This document shows, in pieces, positions 20,412 to 31,831 of a stretch of 47,382 nt of DNA; the stretch's first letter is position 1, and each line of letters opens with the position of its first letter. The notes below the pieces were generated by a model. It did not search any database, was not told the origin of the DNA, and saw nothing but the letters and a program-made list of their open reading frames with translations. The DNA comes from Falciphora oryzae (lineage: Eukaryota > Ascomycota > Sordariomycetes > Magnaporthales > Magnaporthaceae): positions 1 through 47,382 of the forward strand of contig JNVV01000073.1 in the NCBI GenBank assembly GCA_000733355.1. Reading direction: 5' to 3'. Position numbers and translations under genes: made by a program.

Positions 20412-21234
20412 TTGTATGAACCGGCACCATTACAAAGGCAAACCGATCGATCGGTCGGCCGAAATCTTTGGGTTTGCAGCCTCTCGCGCGGGCGCGGTTA
20501 CGCTCCGCAGCGGACCGAACACAACATATCTGCTAGGCAGTACTTGGAGGTCAAGTTTCTCCCTCGCACCCCGCTGGGCGGCCGCGAGCTCGAGGCGCAC
20601 AAGCCCGTGCGTGAACGATGTCCTAGCCCCCATGTCGCCCAGATGGTCGACGCCTTCACCCTGGCCCACCACCTCGCTGCCGAGGACCCGAGCCTAACGG
20701 AGGTCAGGAGTGATCGCCTGCTCGCTTCTCCCTTCCCGCCTTTGCGCGTTGCGCTTGCACACGTGCTAACGGTCCGTTTGGCCGCCTCCTCTGCCAGACG
20801 AGTCCACGTCCCTAGATTTTGATTACTCGTCCGACGAGGACCACATCCAGATTGGCGAGCGCGCTTCTACTGCTCGTCCCGCTCCCTCGTCTCCCGCCGA
20901 CGAGGATGACGAGGATGATTAGCCCGTTTCCCATCGTCCTGCCCGCCACGAGCGGGTCCTGCCTCCCTATGGCGTCGAGCGCCCAGAAGACTGCTTCCGC
21001 TGTGCCACCCAGGGCAAGTTTTGCCTCGAGCAGGATCCTCCCCGCAAGGCCTGCTACGAGTGCCACCATGCCGGCCGCTTTTGCGACACCACCGCGCTCG
21101 TCAATCGTCTAGGTCGGGCCTAGAAGGCCGCCGGCGAGAGCGAGCAGAAGAAGATTGGCGAGCAGCTTAAGTGTGCTGGTAACGCGCAGCGCCAGCTGGA
21201 GCGGCTTGAAAAGGCCAACGTCGTTCCCCCGTGA
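20412..21234 (+). pseudogene. RIP-damaged gene with a Zn2Cys6-like cysteine array
   Basis: A first exon runs to about 20700. An intron with a CTAAC branch (20766-20770) and CAG acceptor (20797) leads into exon 2 at 20798. Exon 2 encodes an acidic Ser/Asp stretch, then six cysteines at about 20990-21082 spaced C-x2-C-x6-C-x9-C-x2-C-x6-C, which fits the fungal Zn2Cys6 DNA-binding pattern. A charged, probably coiled-coil, tail follows to a possible stop at 21232 or a GTGAGT donor at 21231. Two in-frame TAG codons (near 20921 and 21120) interrupt it. The donor of intron 1 is uncertain (GTCAGG or GTGATC). The array is C-terminal rather than N-terminal as in most regulators, so a transcription-factor role is not assured. 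Confidence 0.45.
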
Positions 21235-23141
21235 GTCCGCTCTCGGAACAGCCCACCCGCGTTATACCTTGCTGACTATCCTTTGCGCCTAGTAGAACTG
21301 CCTTTTAAAACATTCGGCGGCTTAAATACGTTGCTACCTCGCCCCCTTCTCCCCTTCGATACCTGTTTCCGCCGCCATGTTGCGGGTTTCCTCGAGGACC
21401 GCCTCTTTATATCCGACTGTTTCGGAGACCGCTTTCCCAAATTTGAGGCCATGTGTCGGGCCTTTAAGCGCACCGGCGATGCTGCGAACCTTCCTCCCGC
21501 CGAATCGCCTTCGCCGCAGAAACCCACGCGTCGCCGCGCTTTTTCGCCCGAGCTGGGGGCGAGTTTGCGGTTGTGCGTGCCGCTGCGCAGCAGGCGGTCC
21601 GGCGTTCCGGGCATCGCCGCCGGGACCTGCCACGCCATCGAGGAGGTTCGGTGTTTTAACCCTCAATTCGTAAAACCAAGCTCAGAGTTAACCTTCCCGA
21701 TATGCCGACGAACACGACTAACCTTGCGTTTACTTGGAAGAAATACACCGGCTTCTACATTTTTTAGTGCAAGGGTGTTAAAAAAAAAAGGCTGCCAAAG
21801 CTGCCGCGCTATTTGTCACGGGGCAAGCCGAGGGGCCTGTACGAGGGATAACAATGATACTAGACGGTGATCAGAGGGTAGAAGCCCTATATTACTATGG
21901 GGTAGATACAACTTCAGCTTGGTTGTTGCAATCGCCGGATTGCCTCAACCAACCTGCCCAAGTATCGTGGCCCCTCGGGTCCCGGATCAAGTGCCCCCCG
22001 GGGTCCTCGGCCTCCGCGTGGGGTGGCCCTGCAGGGGGGCTGGGGCCCTCCTTTGTGGCGGCCCTCTCTGTCACGATGGGTCTCCTTACACTATTACATA
22101 CAGGTACGCGGCATAATGAGGACCCCCACATCCCGAGGTACCTGTCTCCCAGTGCCGTGGTCGGGTCTCCTGGCGATCGGCAACCACTTACAGCTCAGCG
22201 TCTCCATGAGATTAGCAACAGGAGTGCCGCGATTCGGCGAAATTCGCAAACTTTCAAGAAAATGCAGCAAGGGCCAGTCATGAGGGTGACCCCGGTGCTG
22301 AGGAGGGGCCCAGGAAAGAAGTGCAACCAATGGACCGATCCCCGTCGCCATAAAGCCGCAGTCGCGGTCGTGGCCCCCAACCACATTTAGGTAGGGTCCG
22401 ATGTGGGTACCGGCGGGCTGTTTACGGTAAACTTAAGGGGCCCGCCGCCTTGGCCTCCTCTTCTCTCCGCTTAGCCCCTGCCGCCTGGGCCGCCGGACGG
22501 GGCCGGGAACGGACCAGCATGCAGGCACCAGGCACCCCACGTAGGAAATCTACAGGGTAGCCGATTCAATCCCGGGAGGGGATGCAACGGTAGCGGGGGG
22601 TAAATGGCAGCGAACACTACGATTAGGCGCGCAAGCTTTTCTATATCGGCACCCCCACGAAGAGAAAGTTAAGCAGATACCCGATGTGTGGCAAAGTAGG
22701 GATCGCGCAGTAGGCTTATGTGCATTGATCTACATCTCTGAGGAACAAAAGAAAGTGATAGAGTGTAAGAGGACCCCTCTGCCTTTATATACAGGTGCTC
22801 GGCATTAGTATCCGGGGTTACCCCGGCTTTGCCGGGGGTGCTGTAACGGTTGATCGAGCGTCTAATGCTCGTGTCTGTGACCGGTCCCGGGCGATCATCA
22901 TCCCTTTTTTGCGACAGGGTTGTTACAATCGGGTCTGCTGCTCCTAAGGTTGGGCACCTAAGGAGAGGATTGCTGAGCAGTGCACTTTGACGACAACTTA
23001 TTGGCAATGGGGTCTTAGATGCAGTGATCTTGATTGCTTGCCCTAAGGGTTACTCAGGAGCTAACCTAGGTTGACTGATGTCGAAGCCTCAATTAAAAGC
23101 TATCTACACAAGGGGAGTTCCCTCCGTCCTTATACTCTGGC
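21235..23141. other. Unassigned intergenic DNA, repeat-like in parts
   Basis: Frames at 21283-21870 lack recognisable domains. The segment 22660-23010 has a TATATA word near 22788 and GC-rich palindromic patches (CCCCGGCTTTGCCGGGG, about 22827-22843) that recall LTR DNA, but no ends or target duplication could be fixed. Confidence 0.35.
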
Positions 23142-23262
23142 CTGATCCGTGGTACTTGGCCTGATCTGTCTCCAGACTCCAGATCCCCTTGATCTGTGGT
23201 CTGTCCTGAGATCACAGATCAACCTCCTGATCTGTTGATCCCCCACAGATCAACAGATCACC
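23142..23262. repeat. Cluster of GATCTGT / ACAGATC words in both orientations
   Basis: Three GATCTGT (about 23163, 23190, 23229) and three ACAGATC (about 23214, 23246, 23254), plus GATCCGT and CAGATCC variants, fall within 120 bp. Opposite copies can pair into hairpins. Function unknown. Confidence 0.7.
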
Positions 23263-24345
23263 TTGCTTACGTACTGTTCCCGTGGCCTTCCCTGCAGGGT
23301 CGGCATCCTTCCCCGGGTGGCTCTCCTGCCCCCTGGCCTCCTGGCCACCTGTTGCGGCCGATGGTCGTAACAAGGATGCGCTAGATAGTATCGTCAAGGC
23401 GGAAGGGAAAATGTGCGCGAATTAAACCCCCTTTTTTGCGGTCTTAATCTTTTCTTGGTGGGGATGATTGTGTGCTTTTTTCCCTTTTAAGTGATGACGC
23501 TGATTGCCTCGACTCAAACCTTCGTTTTTCTGGCAAGGACATCGCTGTTTTGGGCGCATGGGCTCATCTGACCGCGAGGGAAAAAAAAAAAAAAAAAAAA
23601 AACGAAATGGCAAAGCGATATCCTACGTTGTGGGTTGGTACGCCTACGCATATTCGCCGCGTAGCCGCAAGGCCAACTTTGTATTGGGCATGCTTCTCCC
23701 AATCACAGGCAAATAACTCCATTCTTACCTAGGTAGGTGCCGGCGCTTTGGGACGCGGCTTTCCGGGAGACGGGCCGCCCCATCTGCAAATTCCGAGGAC
23801 GCGCGATTCACTTTTCCGGCCTCCATCGTCGTTCGCCGTCGCGTCGTACAGAACTCGTCACTCACCCTTACCCTGCCCTACCCGCTGAGAGGGTCCTGTA
23901 GGCAACCCCACGGACGAGTCCGACCGGCCCCCGTGCTCGCCTTGCAAGGGGCAAGGGATTGACCGCTTCCCATTCAGCGGGGGATACGAGTTGGTGACAA
24001 ACAACGACATTCGGGCCTTCCGCCAAGGCGGCAGCAAACGAGAGGGGCCCAAATATCGGCAATGGCGCGGACCGGGGCGGGCGGGCAACACGCGATGGGG
24101 CATGCTGAAACGGTCGTCGAGCGCAACGTTGTAGATGCTTGGCGGGAGGTCAGGGGCCACTCTGGAGACATCTACGAGGGCTCTAACGGGCTGGTGAGGC
24201 TTTTTTTTTATATATATATAATCGACTGTTTCCACGATCCTCTCCCCAATCGACCCTTCTCGTCACCTCACCCTCACCTCCTCCTCCTCCTCCTCCTCCC
24301 ATCCGGTGTTATACATTCGTTAGCAAAATACATAATTCGCTGTCA
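23263..24345. other. Non-coding stretch upstream of the tyrosinase gene
   Basis: Contains a run of 22 A (23581-23602), a (CTC)n run at about 24270-24298, and no coding region I can support. It probably includes the tyrosinase promoter in its right part. Confidence 0.45.
24209..24221 (+). promoter_or_regulatory. TA-repeat, possible TATA region of the tyrosinase gene
   Basis: An unbroken TA tract after a run of T, about 255 bases before the tyrosinase ATG. Whether it is the core promoter is inference. Confidence 0.35.
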
Positions 24346-24414
24346 ACAGCCGTCACTCGTTATCCCCAACAGCCGTCCCTCGTTATCCCCAACCGCCGTC
24401 CCTCGTTATCCCCA
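24346..24414 (+). repeat. Three tandem 23-bp repeats in the tyrosinase leader
   Basis: Units AAC[AC]GCCGTC[AC]CTCGTTATCCCC repeat three times with one or two differences. They end 61 bases before the start codon, so they are in the 5' untranslated region or proximal promoter. Confidence 0.85.
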
Positions 24415-24475
24415 ACGCCGCCTACCACCAACACCGCCCACATCCCGTTTCCCTGGCAACCCCTCCACGGCCATC

Positions 24476-26024
24476 ATGAAGCTCTCGTCCGCCACCGCCG
24501 CCGCCGCCTTCCTGGCGTCAGCCGTCGCCGCCGTCCCAGCCGCCCGGGCAGTCCCCTCCGTCCCTGCGCCCAGCTGGGACCTCGCGGCCGACAAGAACGC
24601 GGTGACCAGCCTCATCGCCTCGATCCGGGAGAACCAGTTGGCCAAGCTCAAGGCCCGGGGCGGGAGCGGCGGATGCACCGCTGAGAACGTTGTCGTCCGG
24701 AAGGAGTAGTAAGTCAACAACGGCGGCAGTCACATAAAGCCCCCGGCCGTTGGTGACCCTCCCCAAACCGAGAAATCTTTCCCCTTTGCTAATATGTTTT
24801 GCCTTTCATTTGGTACAGCGGCGACCTTACCAAGGAGGAGAGGTCCGAGTATATTCGGGCGGTCAAGTGCCTTATGGACAAGCCGGGCAAGGTATCCCGT
24901 ACCTTTGCTTCGGGAGCAAGGTCTCGCGTAAGTCTTTTTCCGCTCTCTCTTTTCCCCATCACCCCCAAAACACAAATGCGTCCATCCCCCTATTTTTACA
25001 ACATGATTCTAACGCCCAAGCCCCCTCTCCCTCCCGCTTTTGCAGTTCGACGACTTCGTCGTAGAACACCTCACAAAGACCCTCGAGATCCACTTCACGG
25101 GCAACTTCATGGCCTGGCACCGCTGGTTCCTCCACGCGTATGAGACGGCGCTGCGCGACGAGTGCGGCTACAAGGGCTACCAGCCCTACTGGGACTGGGC
25201 AAAGTACGCCGACGCGCCCCAGGACTCGCCCATCTTTAACGGCGACGAGTGGAGCCTCGGCGGCAACGGCGCCTACGTCCCGGGCCGCGAGGGCACCATC
25301 GTCGCCAAGGGCCCCGGAGGCGGTCCCCTCCGCCTCCCCTTGGGGCTGGGAGGCGGGCCCGTCACGACTGGTCCCTTCGGCACCAACCGCACCATCATGC
25401 TGGGTCCCGTGCAGCCCGACCCGCCCGCCAAGGTCGGGCCCGACGGGGGTTTGGGGGTGAACACGAGGCCGTGGGTGCGCGACGCAGGCCCCGCCATCAA
25501 CCTGCGCTACGCAAACTACACGACCCTGCTGGACCTCATGAATCAGCCCGACGTGGACAAGTACCGGTTTCTGTCCGAGGGGCCCAAGGGGTCCATCGAG
25601 ATCGGCCCCCACGCCGCGGGCCACTACATTATCACCAGCGACCCGGCCGACGACGTCTTCACCTCGCCCAACGACCCTGCCTTTTGGGTTCACCACGCCA
25701 TGGTCGACAGAATGTGGGCTCTGTGGTAAGTTTTTTTTTTTTTTTTTTTTTTTCCTCCTTTCCTTTCCTTTCCTTTCTCGTTTTTCCGGCAGATCGTTAA
25801 CATCCTTCCTCTTTTCCCCTCCTCGCAGGCAGGAGCTGGACGAGTCGACGCGCCGCACCGACCTCGGCAAGGACATGTACGCCCACCGCACCTGGCAGAA
25901 CACCCCCCCGAGCGGCCTGGCCACCCTCGATGATGTCCTGAACATTACGTACGTCGGCGGCAAGACCACACTCCGCGAGGTCATGGACACCACCCAGGGG
26001 CCCTTCTGCTACATCTATCAGTGA
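24476..26024 (+). CDS. Secreted tyrosinase-domain protein (copper monooxygenase/catechol oxidase family)
   Basis: Four exons: 24476-24708, 24819-24927, 25046-25725 and 25829-26024; the sum is 1218 nt, i.e. 405 residues. All introns are GT-AG (GTAAGT donors), with GCTAAT and CTAAC branch points in the first two. An Ala-rich signal peptide covers about residues 1-26. Copper site A is supported by E-H-L, I-H-F-T-G-N and W-H-R-W-F; copper site B by P-H-A-A-G-H and F-W-V-H-H-A-M-V-D-R-M-W. All six ligand His appear present. C-G-Y-K-G-Y-Q-P-Y-W-D-W is typical of the short fungal tyrosinase-like enzymes, which oxidise phenols to quinones using O2 (pigment, cross-linking or secondary metabolism). There is no long C-terminal latency domain as in classical tyrosinases, so substrate and activity are open. 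A 23-T run follows the third donor. The gene is intact. Confidence 0.93.
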
Positions 26025-26039
26025 TATTTTCCAGCTGGA

Positions 26040-27155
26040 TATAATATTCGGAGAGCTTGCGTCTCTCTTGACGGTCTTTTCCGAACGTCCTTCTGTCTGA
26101 ATACCTGTCGACAAAAACAGCTTGTCCAATGCCAGTCCCAGGTGATTCTTCAAGATATTTGTCCGCAGGGTGATGTTCTACCTTGCGCGTGAAGTTCCGG
26201 ATGCCGACACGAACTTGGCGAGCTCCTCGAAGAAGCTTTGCACGTGGCTGTCGTAGTACACCAGCATCATGGTTTTGGAGCGGTACGGAGGCAGTGCGCC
26301 TTCGGCAGAAACGACTGAATCGGGCCGCATCCGCTTGCGGACGTGGGCCTGTGCTTTCGCCTGGGCAGCAGCGATAAGCTTGTTCGTCTGATGCTGTGTG
26401 CCGTAAAGGGCTGAGACAGCAGTCTCGAAGTGGTGTGTTGTGGACTACTCTAGACGTGCAGAATCTGCATCTCCGGTGGAGGGCTAAATGGGTCCGCCTG
26501 GGCCCGTGCATAGGGCACGGGCCAACCTCTCACAGATGCCGTTCAGTGGCAGGGGGTATCCGTTGCAGCGAGGCCTGCGACTGTTCCAATGTGGGATGGC
26601 TGCCGTCTGGGTCGTTCATCGCAGCCGTGACGGGCTTGGGGGCGCCGGCGCATATTGTGCTGGTGCTGACGCTGGCACCGAGAGGCCGTGGTCGTTGTTA
26701 CTGTCGCTGTTGCTGGAGGCGGCGGTATTGCCGCGACGGCGTGGTCTGGGGTCGGGGTCGTCGCGCCATCTTCTTCTGGTGTGGGTGTCCGGTGGGCTCG
26801 TCCTTTGGCCTCAGAGACTCGGCCGAGCCCTTATTTCTTAGCGATTTTATCGACGGGACCCGGCGGATGGTCGGGCAAACTTTGCTAGCTCAACTTGCCG
26901 CTGTTCAATCTTGCCCCTGGGTTCCTCCAGGCGCTTTACCCAATCCGAGATGTTGGCCGACAGGTTCTTGAATGCGTCCAAGCGAGCGTATCCGGGCTCG
27001 TCCCTGCCGTCGCGAGGGGCCCCGGTGGGGTAGCAGCAAGGCCGTGCGGGTGGGGAGGAAGCCCGGAACTCCGTAACAGTGACGGTCGAAAGGCGGGACG
27101 GACCCATCAAAATAGTGGGGAACGATAATTGGTCATCATCGGAGCTCTCGAACAT
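26040..27155 (-). pseudogene. Decayed conserved gene of unknown function
   Basis: From an ATG at 27155 the minus strand reads an acidic N terminus (M-F-E-S-S-D-D-D), then a segment rich in Ser/Thr/Pro and a helical patch N-I-S-D-W-V-K-R-L near 26935. The frame stops near 26848, but similar low-complexity sequence continues in other frames. At 26300-26200 a well-formed piece M-M-L-V-Y-Y-D-S-H-V-Q-S-F-F-E-E-L lies in the original frame before a TAG. From memory this resembles a conserved Pezizomycotina hypothetical protein with the same order of parts; I cannot name it. Frame changes and stops suggest a pseudogene, though unrecognised introns could explain some breaks. It is convergent with the tyrosinase gene. 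Confidence 0.45.
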
Positions 27156-27156
27156 T

Positions 27157-27633
27157 CTAGCACCTTTCCTCGAAAAATTCTTCCACGGGACCCATTGTTA
27201 GTGGGTGCTAAGGAAGCACAGCCATTTTTGGTATGCGGCCCACCAAAATGAGCCGGATTCGCTATGTGGGTTCTAACAAAGGACCAACAGTAGTTTCGTT
27301 GGTCCCCCGCATCCCCGGACGGGCCCGGGGGTGGTCCCGAGGTCCCCCGCCCAACCCCGGCCTTCTCCTTCCCCCGGTGCACTTACCGGCCGAACGCACC
27401 ACTACCACCCGCTGCGCTCGCGACGCCCCGGCGTTTTTACGCCCTACTGCCGATCGCCCGCTCACCAACAAAAAGCGCCGGAATACAGCCCGACACTCGT
27501 GTGCCTTCGGGTTTAATTTATTAGCCGCTTCGATAGCAGCACTATAGCCTGGTGTAGATAGGCTTAGGTAGCGTTAGCACGTCGTATGCTCCTAGGGAGA
27601 CAAACTCACTCACTCACTCACTTGATCCCCAGA
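27157..27633 (+). repeat. Dispersed repeat family R, copy R2
   Basis: The start (CACCTTTCCTCGAAAAATTC, ATTTTTGGTATGCGGCC, CCACCAAAATGAGCCGGA) matches R3 at 30639, and the rest matches R1 and the end of R3. It lacks about 650 bp that R3 carries in the middle. It ends in (CTCA)n at about 27605-27623. No coding capacity or target duplication seen. Confidence 0.75.
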
Positions 27634-28223
27634 GGGCCGATTCAGTGCGCGGCGTTTTTAGCCGCACAAATATCGGCCGATTTCAACCCAGCCCAGCCCA
27701 AACCTCCCCACCCCTCACCTTAGCGCATTTTCCCCTCTTCTTCTGCGGGGTCTTCCCATTCCGCTTCCGCCCTCCGCCGTCTTTATACCTTTTTTTTTTT
27801 TTTTTTTTTTTTTTGCGCCAGGTCCTGACCCTGCAGCCTGAGCTTTTCACTTAGCGGAACACGCTTTTAGCTAGCCTTCTTGGACAGAGATGGCCGGCTC
27901 TGGTGCGGGGATTGGGGCGAACCAGCCTCTAGCAATCCCGCCGCTGATCTCTGTCGGTTATTTGGGGGTGGGGTGGCTGGAGTTAGCTGGGCTACTACTG
28001 GGCGTCGAGTGCCGGGAATTTCGTGGAAATAGTGTGATCAAAATCGACGACCAGGCCCCATGGGCGGTACTTGGCCCAATCAAATCCAACCAGAGGGGCG
28101 CCCCGATTGGAGCTATATTGGCGCGTGATTCACCCCGCAATTTGGGCTCGCCTGTTCTCCTCGTCCCATCACCAAACCATCGTGCGAAAACATCGTATAC
28201 ACCAGCCACCCGAGGGTTCAAAC
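27634..28223. other. Upstream region of the Helo-like gene
   Basis: Contains a 25-T run (27790-27814). A short open frame at 27890-28246 overlaps the start of the next gene and is probably chance. Likely promoter and leader of the gene at 28224. Confidence 0.5.
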
Positions 28224-29568
28224 ATGGCAGACCCCCTGAGCCTTAGCGTCTCGGTGCTGAGTATCATTACGGCCGCCATTCAATCGACGAAGTCTCTATG
28301 CGCCGCCGTCAAACGCTACAAAGATCGCGACAAGACGCTAAACAGGCTATACGGCGAACTCGAAGACCTTGCCAAGGTTCTAAGCTCGCTGGAGCAAGCC
28401 GTTGGTTCTGAGGCGTCAATATGGGCCCTTCTCAAAGGTCCAGTCAGTCGATGCTCCCACACATGCCGCGAGTTCGAAGAAGCCATGGAAAAGTTTAGCG
28501 GAAAGTCCGTGACTGGGTTGAGAGACTGGGCGAGGATGGAATTCATGCGAGATGATATCAACGGCTTCATTGATACCCTTGCGGGGTACAAATCGACAAT
28601 CACAGTCGGGCTGGGTGCTATTACCATGTCAGTCGTTTGCCTTGCCTCCCCAAGACCTCGACTAACCCTCTTCAAGGCACCACTCCAAACTGAGTCACCA
28701 GGTCCTCGAAGACTACGATGAGGTGATCAAGGACACGGCTTACAATCTCGAGATGCGCCTTCAACGCATTGACGAGAAACTGGCGCGCATCACCGCAGAC
28801 GGGACATTGGGCGTGGAAACGAGCACCAATTTGCATGATGAGAGAGACGTGACCAGGCAATGTCTTCGCATTTGTGACGACGCCAGGTCCTACCTCCAAT
28901 CCCTACAAGACCGGCAAACTACATTGCTACAAGGGGCGGCCTCGAGTACTGCCGACGTCGTGCGGGACCGGTTCGAGGCGGAACTCATGACAAAGAAAAC
29001 GCTAGATGAGAGCCGAGACAGGATCGCAGCAACGATACGCCGTCTTCAAGAAAGTCTCGATTGTACAGTATCGAGCGACGGCCCGGAGCGCGACCAACAG
29101 AGACGGCGATTGCAGGAGGATATCGACATCTCGAAGCAGTGTTTGGAAGTGTGCAAAGAGGCATCTAACCAAGTCTCTTCCCAGAAGATACACATTGTTG
29201 GGGAGGTTATTGCAGGCGATGACACCGATCAAGTGGTGGTCACAACTCTTGCCGACCTTTTCGACATTGGAAAGGTATTGGCTAAGAGTAGATCGGCACA
29301 GCTGGTCGGCTCGATGACGGATGATACGCTTCAGAAGTTGTCATCAGATCGGTATAGCAGCCGGTTTGGCGTCGTATCCGGCAACACTGTGCGTGTACAA
29401 GCCCACAGCACTGCCTTGCCATCGAACCCCAAGACCCAAGAGGATAGCACGCCCACCCCACACCCGATTAGGAAGGACGGACAACCCGCAAGTGCGGAAT
29501 CAAGGCATGGCAGACCGTCCCCTAATGAGGTGAGAAAACGGGCTGCTGAAGGCGGAGGTTGCGCATGA
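28224..29568 (+). CDS. Helo-like/PigL_N-type N-terminal domain protein (fungal NLR-associated)
   Basis: Two exons, 28224-28627 and 28677-29568 (1296 nt, 431 residues). The intron is 49 bases with GTCAGT donor, CTAAC branch and AAG acceptor. The start M-A-D-P-L-S-L-S-V-S-V-L-S-I-I-T and the following K-R-Y-K-D-R-D-K-T-L match the family annotated as PigL_N/Helo-like, which in other fungi is the N-terminal effector domain of STAND/NLR proteins or occurs alone. The middle is helical with likely coiled coils. Near residue 340 a conserved block D-D-T-D-Q-V-V-V-T-T-L-A-D-L-F is present, and the end S-P-N-E-V-R-K-R-A-A-E is typical of the stand-alone family. No NACHT or repeat domain follows. A GTGAGA near 29529 could be the donor of one more intron, changing the last 13 residues. 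A role in non-self response is inference from the family. Confidence 0.82.
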
Positions 29569-30638
29569 CAGATGATTACCGCATGTATGATCCTTTTCGT
29601 ATTTCATTTTCAGGAGCTTCCAGTAGTGTACATCGTGCTGGATCTGAAGGGCCCATAGTCGGCCATGTGGAAACTCCTCGTCAGTCACGCTCTCTGTTAA
29701 TGTGATTCTGCCCTTCAACGAATGTCACCTGGAAGCGCATCTCGCCCGCGCGTCCATCAAGCGGTCCGCGCGGCTCGAGTTCACCGCCCCTGTCGAACGC
29801 GAAATGTAAGTCCCAGTTCCCGCAAACAACAAGCAAGACTGGGAGGAAGAGTAGTGTCGCCGGCGCCTATGCATACGCCAGGGGCAGCGGCGCGAAGCTG
29901 GCCGCGCGCCCGTACCATGCCGCCAGCCAGATTCCCAGCTGCGCCTTTCCCTCGGGACGCCGCCGGGTATCGGCTTTGTCTCGACTAGCAGGCCCGCCGG
30001 CTCGTAGCAAAACGTCCCGTGCGTCGACCGGTTGAAAGCCCGCGGCCCGTCGAATCCGTCCACGAGTCGACGACGCGGGCGGCGAGAGGTTTCTCGAGTT
30101 TGAGGAGATCGTTTTGGGAGGGGGAGGCGACGAATAGGAAGAAATAAGGGCTTCGTCGGTGGAGACAGGAAGGGAGGAGGATATAGAAAACAGGAAAGGC
30201 TAGGACCCCTTCCAAAGAGGGGAAGAGAAAAAAGAAAGAAAAAAAGGAAAAAGATAAAACGGGCCCTGTTGCCCCGACACAAATCCCCGATCTTCCAATC
30301 CCTTGGCCGAGGGCATGCGCTTGGCGCTTGCTACCTAACTGGCCGAGGCGACGGCAAACCAGGCATCGCCAAGCGCGAAACCCGCTCTCGTTGGTACCCA
30401 GGCTCTGCACGGCCGACTCACTACTCGGCCATGTTCGGGCCACCATAGGACCCTGTAGGTTAGGCACCTGCTGCCCGGGCCCGCGGGGCCAACTGCGCCA
30501 CTGACCTCATTTCCGCCTTGTTAGTGGGGCATCAGCCCCCCTAACACGCTCAAATCCAACGCCAAGGTCGCTCCGAATCTCGTATTCTCTGCCATCGAGG
30601 AACACATCTCGTCTGCCACGCTTTTTGGAATAACAACA
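29569..30638. other. Mostly unassigned; one exon-like fragment
   Basis: The plus strand at about 29690-29811 is open and coding-like and ends at a good GTAAGT donor (29812), but I find no start, no continuation and no family. Purine-rich low-complexity DNA lies at 30100-30260. Nothing else is supported. Confidence 0.3.
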
Positions 30639-31774
30639 CCTTTCCCCGAAAGATTCTTCCCACCGGACCCACGGTTAGTGGCCGCTAAAAAAGCACGGCC
30701 ATTTTTGGTGTGCGGCCTACCAAAATGAGCCGGACTCGTTGTGGGCTTTAACGGGCCATTTGGCTCTGTTTTGCCCGTGTTCGCCGGCGTCCTTTCAACA
30801 ACGACGACGACGACGCAACTGGGTTAAAGGTGCAGGAAATGCTCGCAAAGGTATGGGGGTGCCTATTACCAGCGATGGAAAGGCCTGCACCCCTCGCAAC
30901 CCAAAGCGCGCCTCGCGCGCGCCAAATTTTCGACCATCCGTTGCTCCAACCTCCTCGCACCACCCTGACCGCCCTTCGACTTCCCTATCACTTTCGCCTC
31001 GCGGACCGAGCCGAAACGATTTCGAAACGCACAAGAAGACTGCTGGCCGGTAAGCAGTTAGATACCTCGGACGATAACCGGCCCGGCCGCCGCCGTCCCC
31101 CGCCACACACGCGACTCCTCGGTCGACCGCACCCCAACGATACCCACGGCGCAAGATTGGCCTGCCTAAGCACGCACTTTGCCTGTTTATGCACGCACGC
31201 GCAAGATTTACCTAACCGCACGCGCTTTCGTTTGTTGCCACGCGGGTACTATACTGATGTATAGGTGGCATCGCACGCGCAAGATCTTCGCGCGGCTCTA
31301 TTTGCCAACGTGTCGTAACGGCCCGACCTGCACCACGCTGGCAAACCGCGCAGCCTATCGTTCGATACGCCACACACCGGGTTGGAATTAGGCCCTCCAG
31401 CACCCGAACTTTCTTTTTTTAACCGGGCCCGGGGGGGGTCCCAAGGTCCCCTCCGCCCACACCCGGCTTTACTCTTTTCCGGCATATATGCCGGCCGACT
31501 GCTTTCTCTACCACCAACAGCTGCGCTTATAGCGCCCCGGCGTTTGTTCGCCCTTTTGCCGATTGCCCGCTCACCAACAAGGAGCGCCGGAATGCGGCCC
31601 GACCACCGTGTGCCTTGGGTAGGCATTCGCTTGCCCTATGGTTTGCTTCGTTAGCCGCCTCGATAGCAACATGTAGCCTAGTGTTAAGCCTAGGTAGCGC
31701 TGGCACGTCATATGCCCCTCGGGAGGCGGGGACTGGTGGATCCCGACTTTCTGACGTCAAATATACTCCTCCTC

Positions 31775-31831
<57 letters not shown>
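30639..31831 (+). repeat. Dispersed repeat family R, copy R3 (longest)
   Basis: The 5' part matches R2 from ACCTTTCCCCGAAAGATTC, and the 3' part matches R1 and R2. About 650 bp in the middle (30750-31400) is seen only here. It ends in (CTC)n/(CT)n at 31768-31828. All three copies run in the same direction and end in different microsatellites, as SINE- or LINE-derived copies often do, but no RNA polymerase III boxes or reverse transcriptase are evident. The class is unknown. Confidence 0.7.

Noticed and set aside
23142..23262. CRISPR array
   Set aside because: Repeats are heptamers in both orientations with irregular spacing in a eukaryotic setting.
25249..25800. 183-residue frame inside the tyrosinase gene
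   Set aside because: Arg/Pro/His-rich shadow of the GC-rich third exon.
27890..28246. A 118-residue gene just before the Helo-like gene
   Set aside because: It overlaps the start of a well-supported gene in another frame and resembles no family.
28224..29568. Prion-like amyloid motif at the end of the Helo-like protein
   Set aside because: A Gly/Asn-containing stretch (S-R-F-G-V-V-S-G-N-T-V-R-V) recalls amyloid signalling motifs, but it lies in the conserved body of the family and does not match a named motif.
29725..30467. Minus-strand proteins with Phe/Leu-rich stretches
   Set aside because: They are translations of a purine-rich low-complexity tract, not coding-like.
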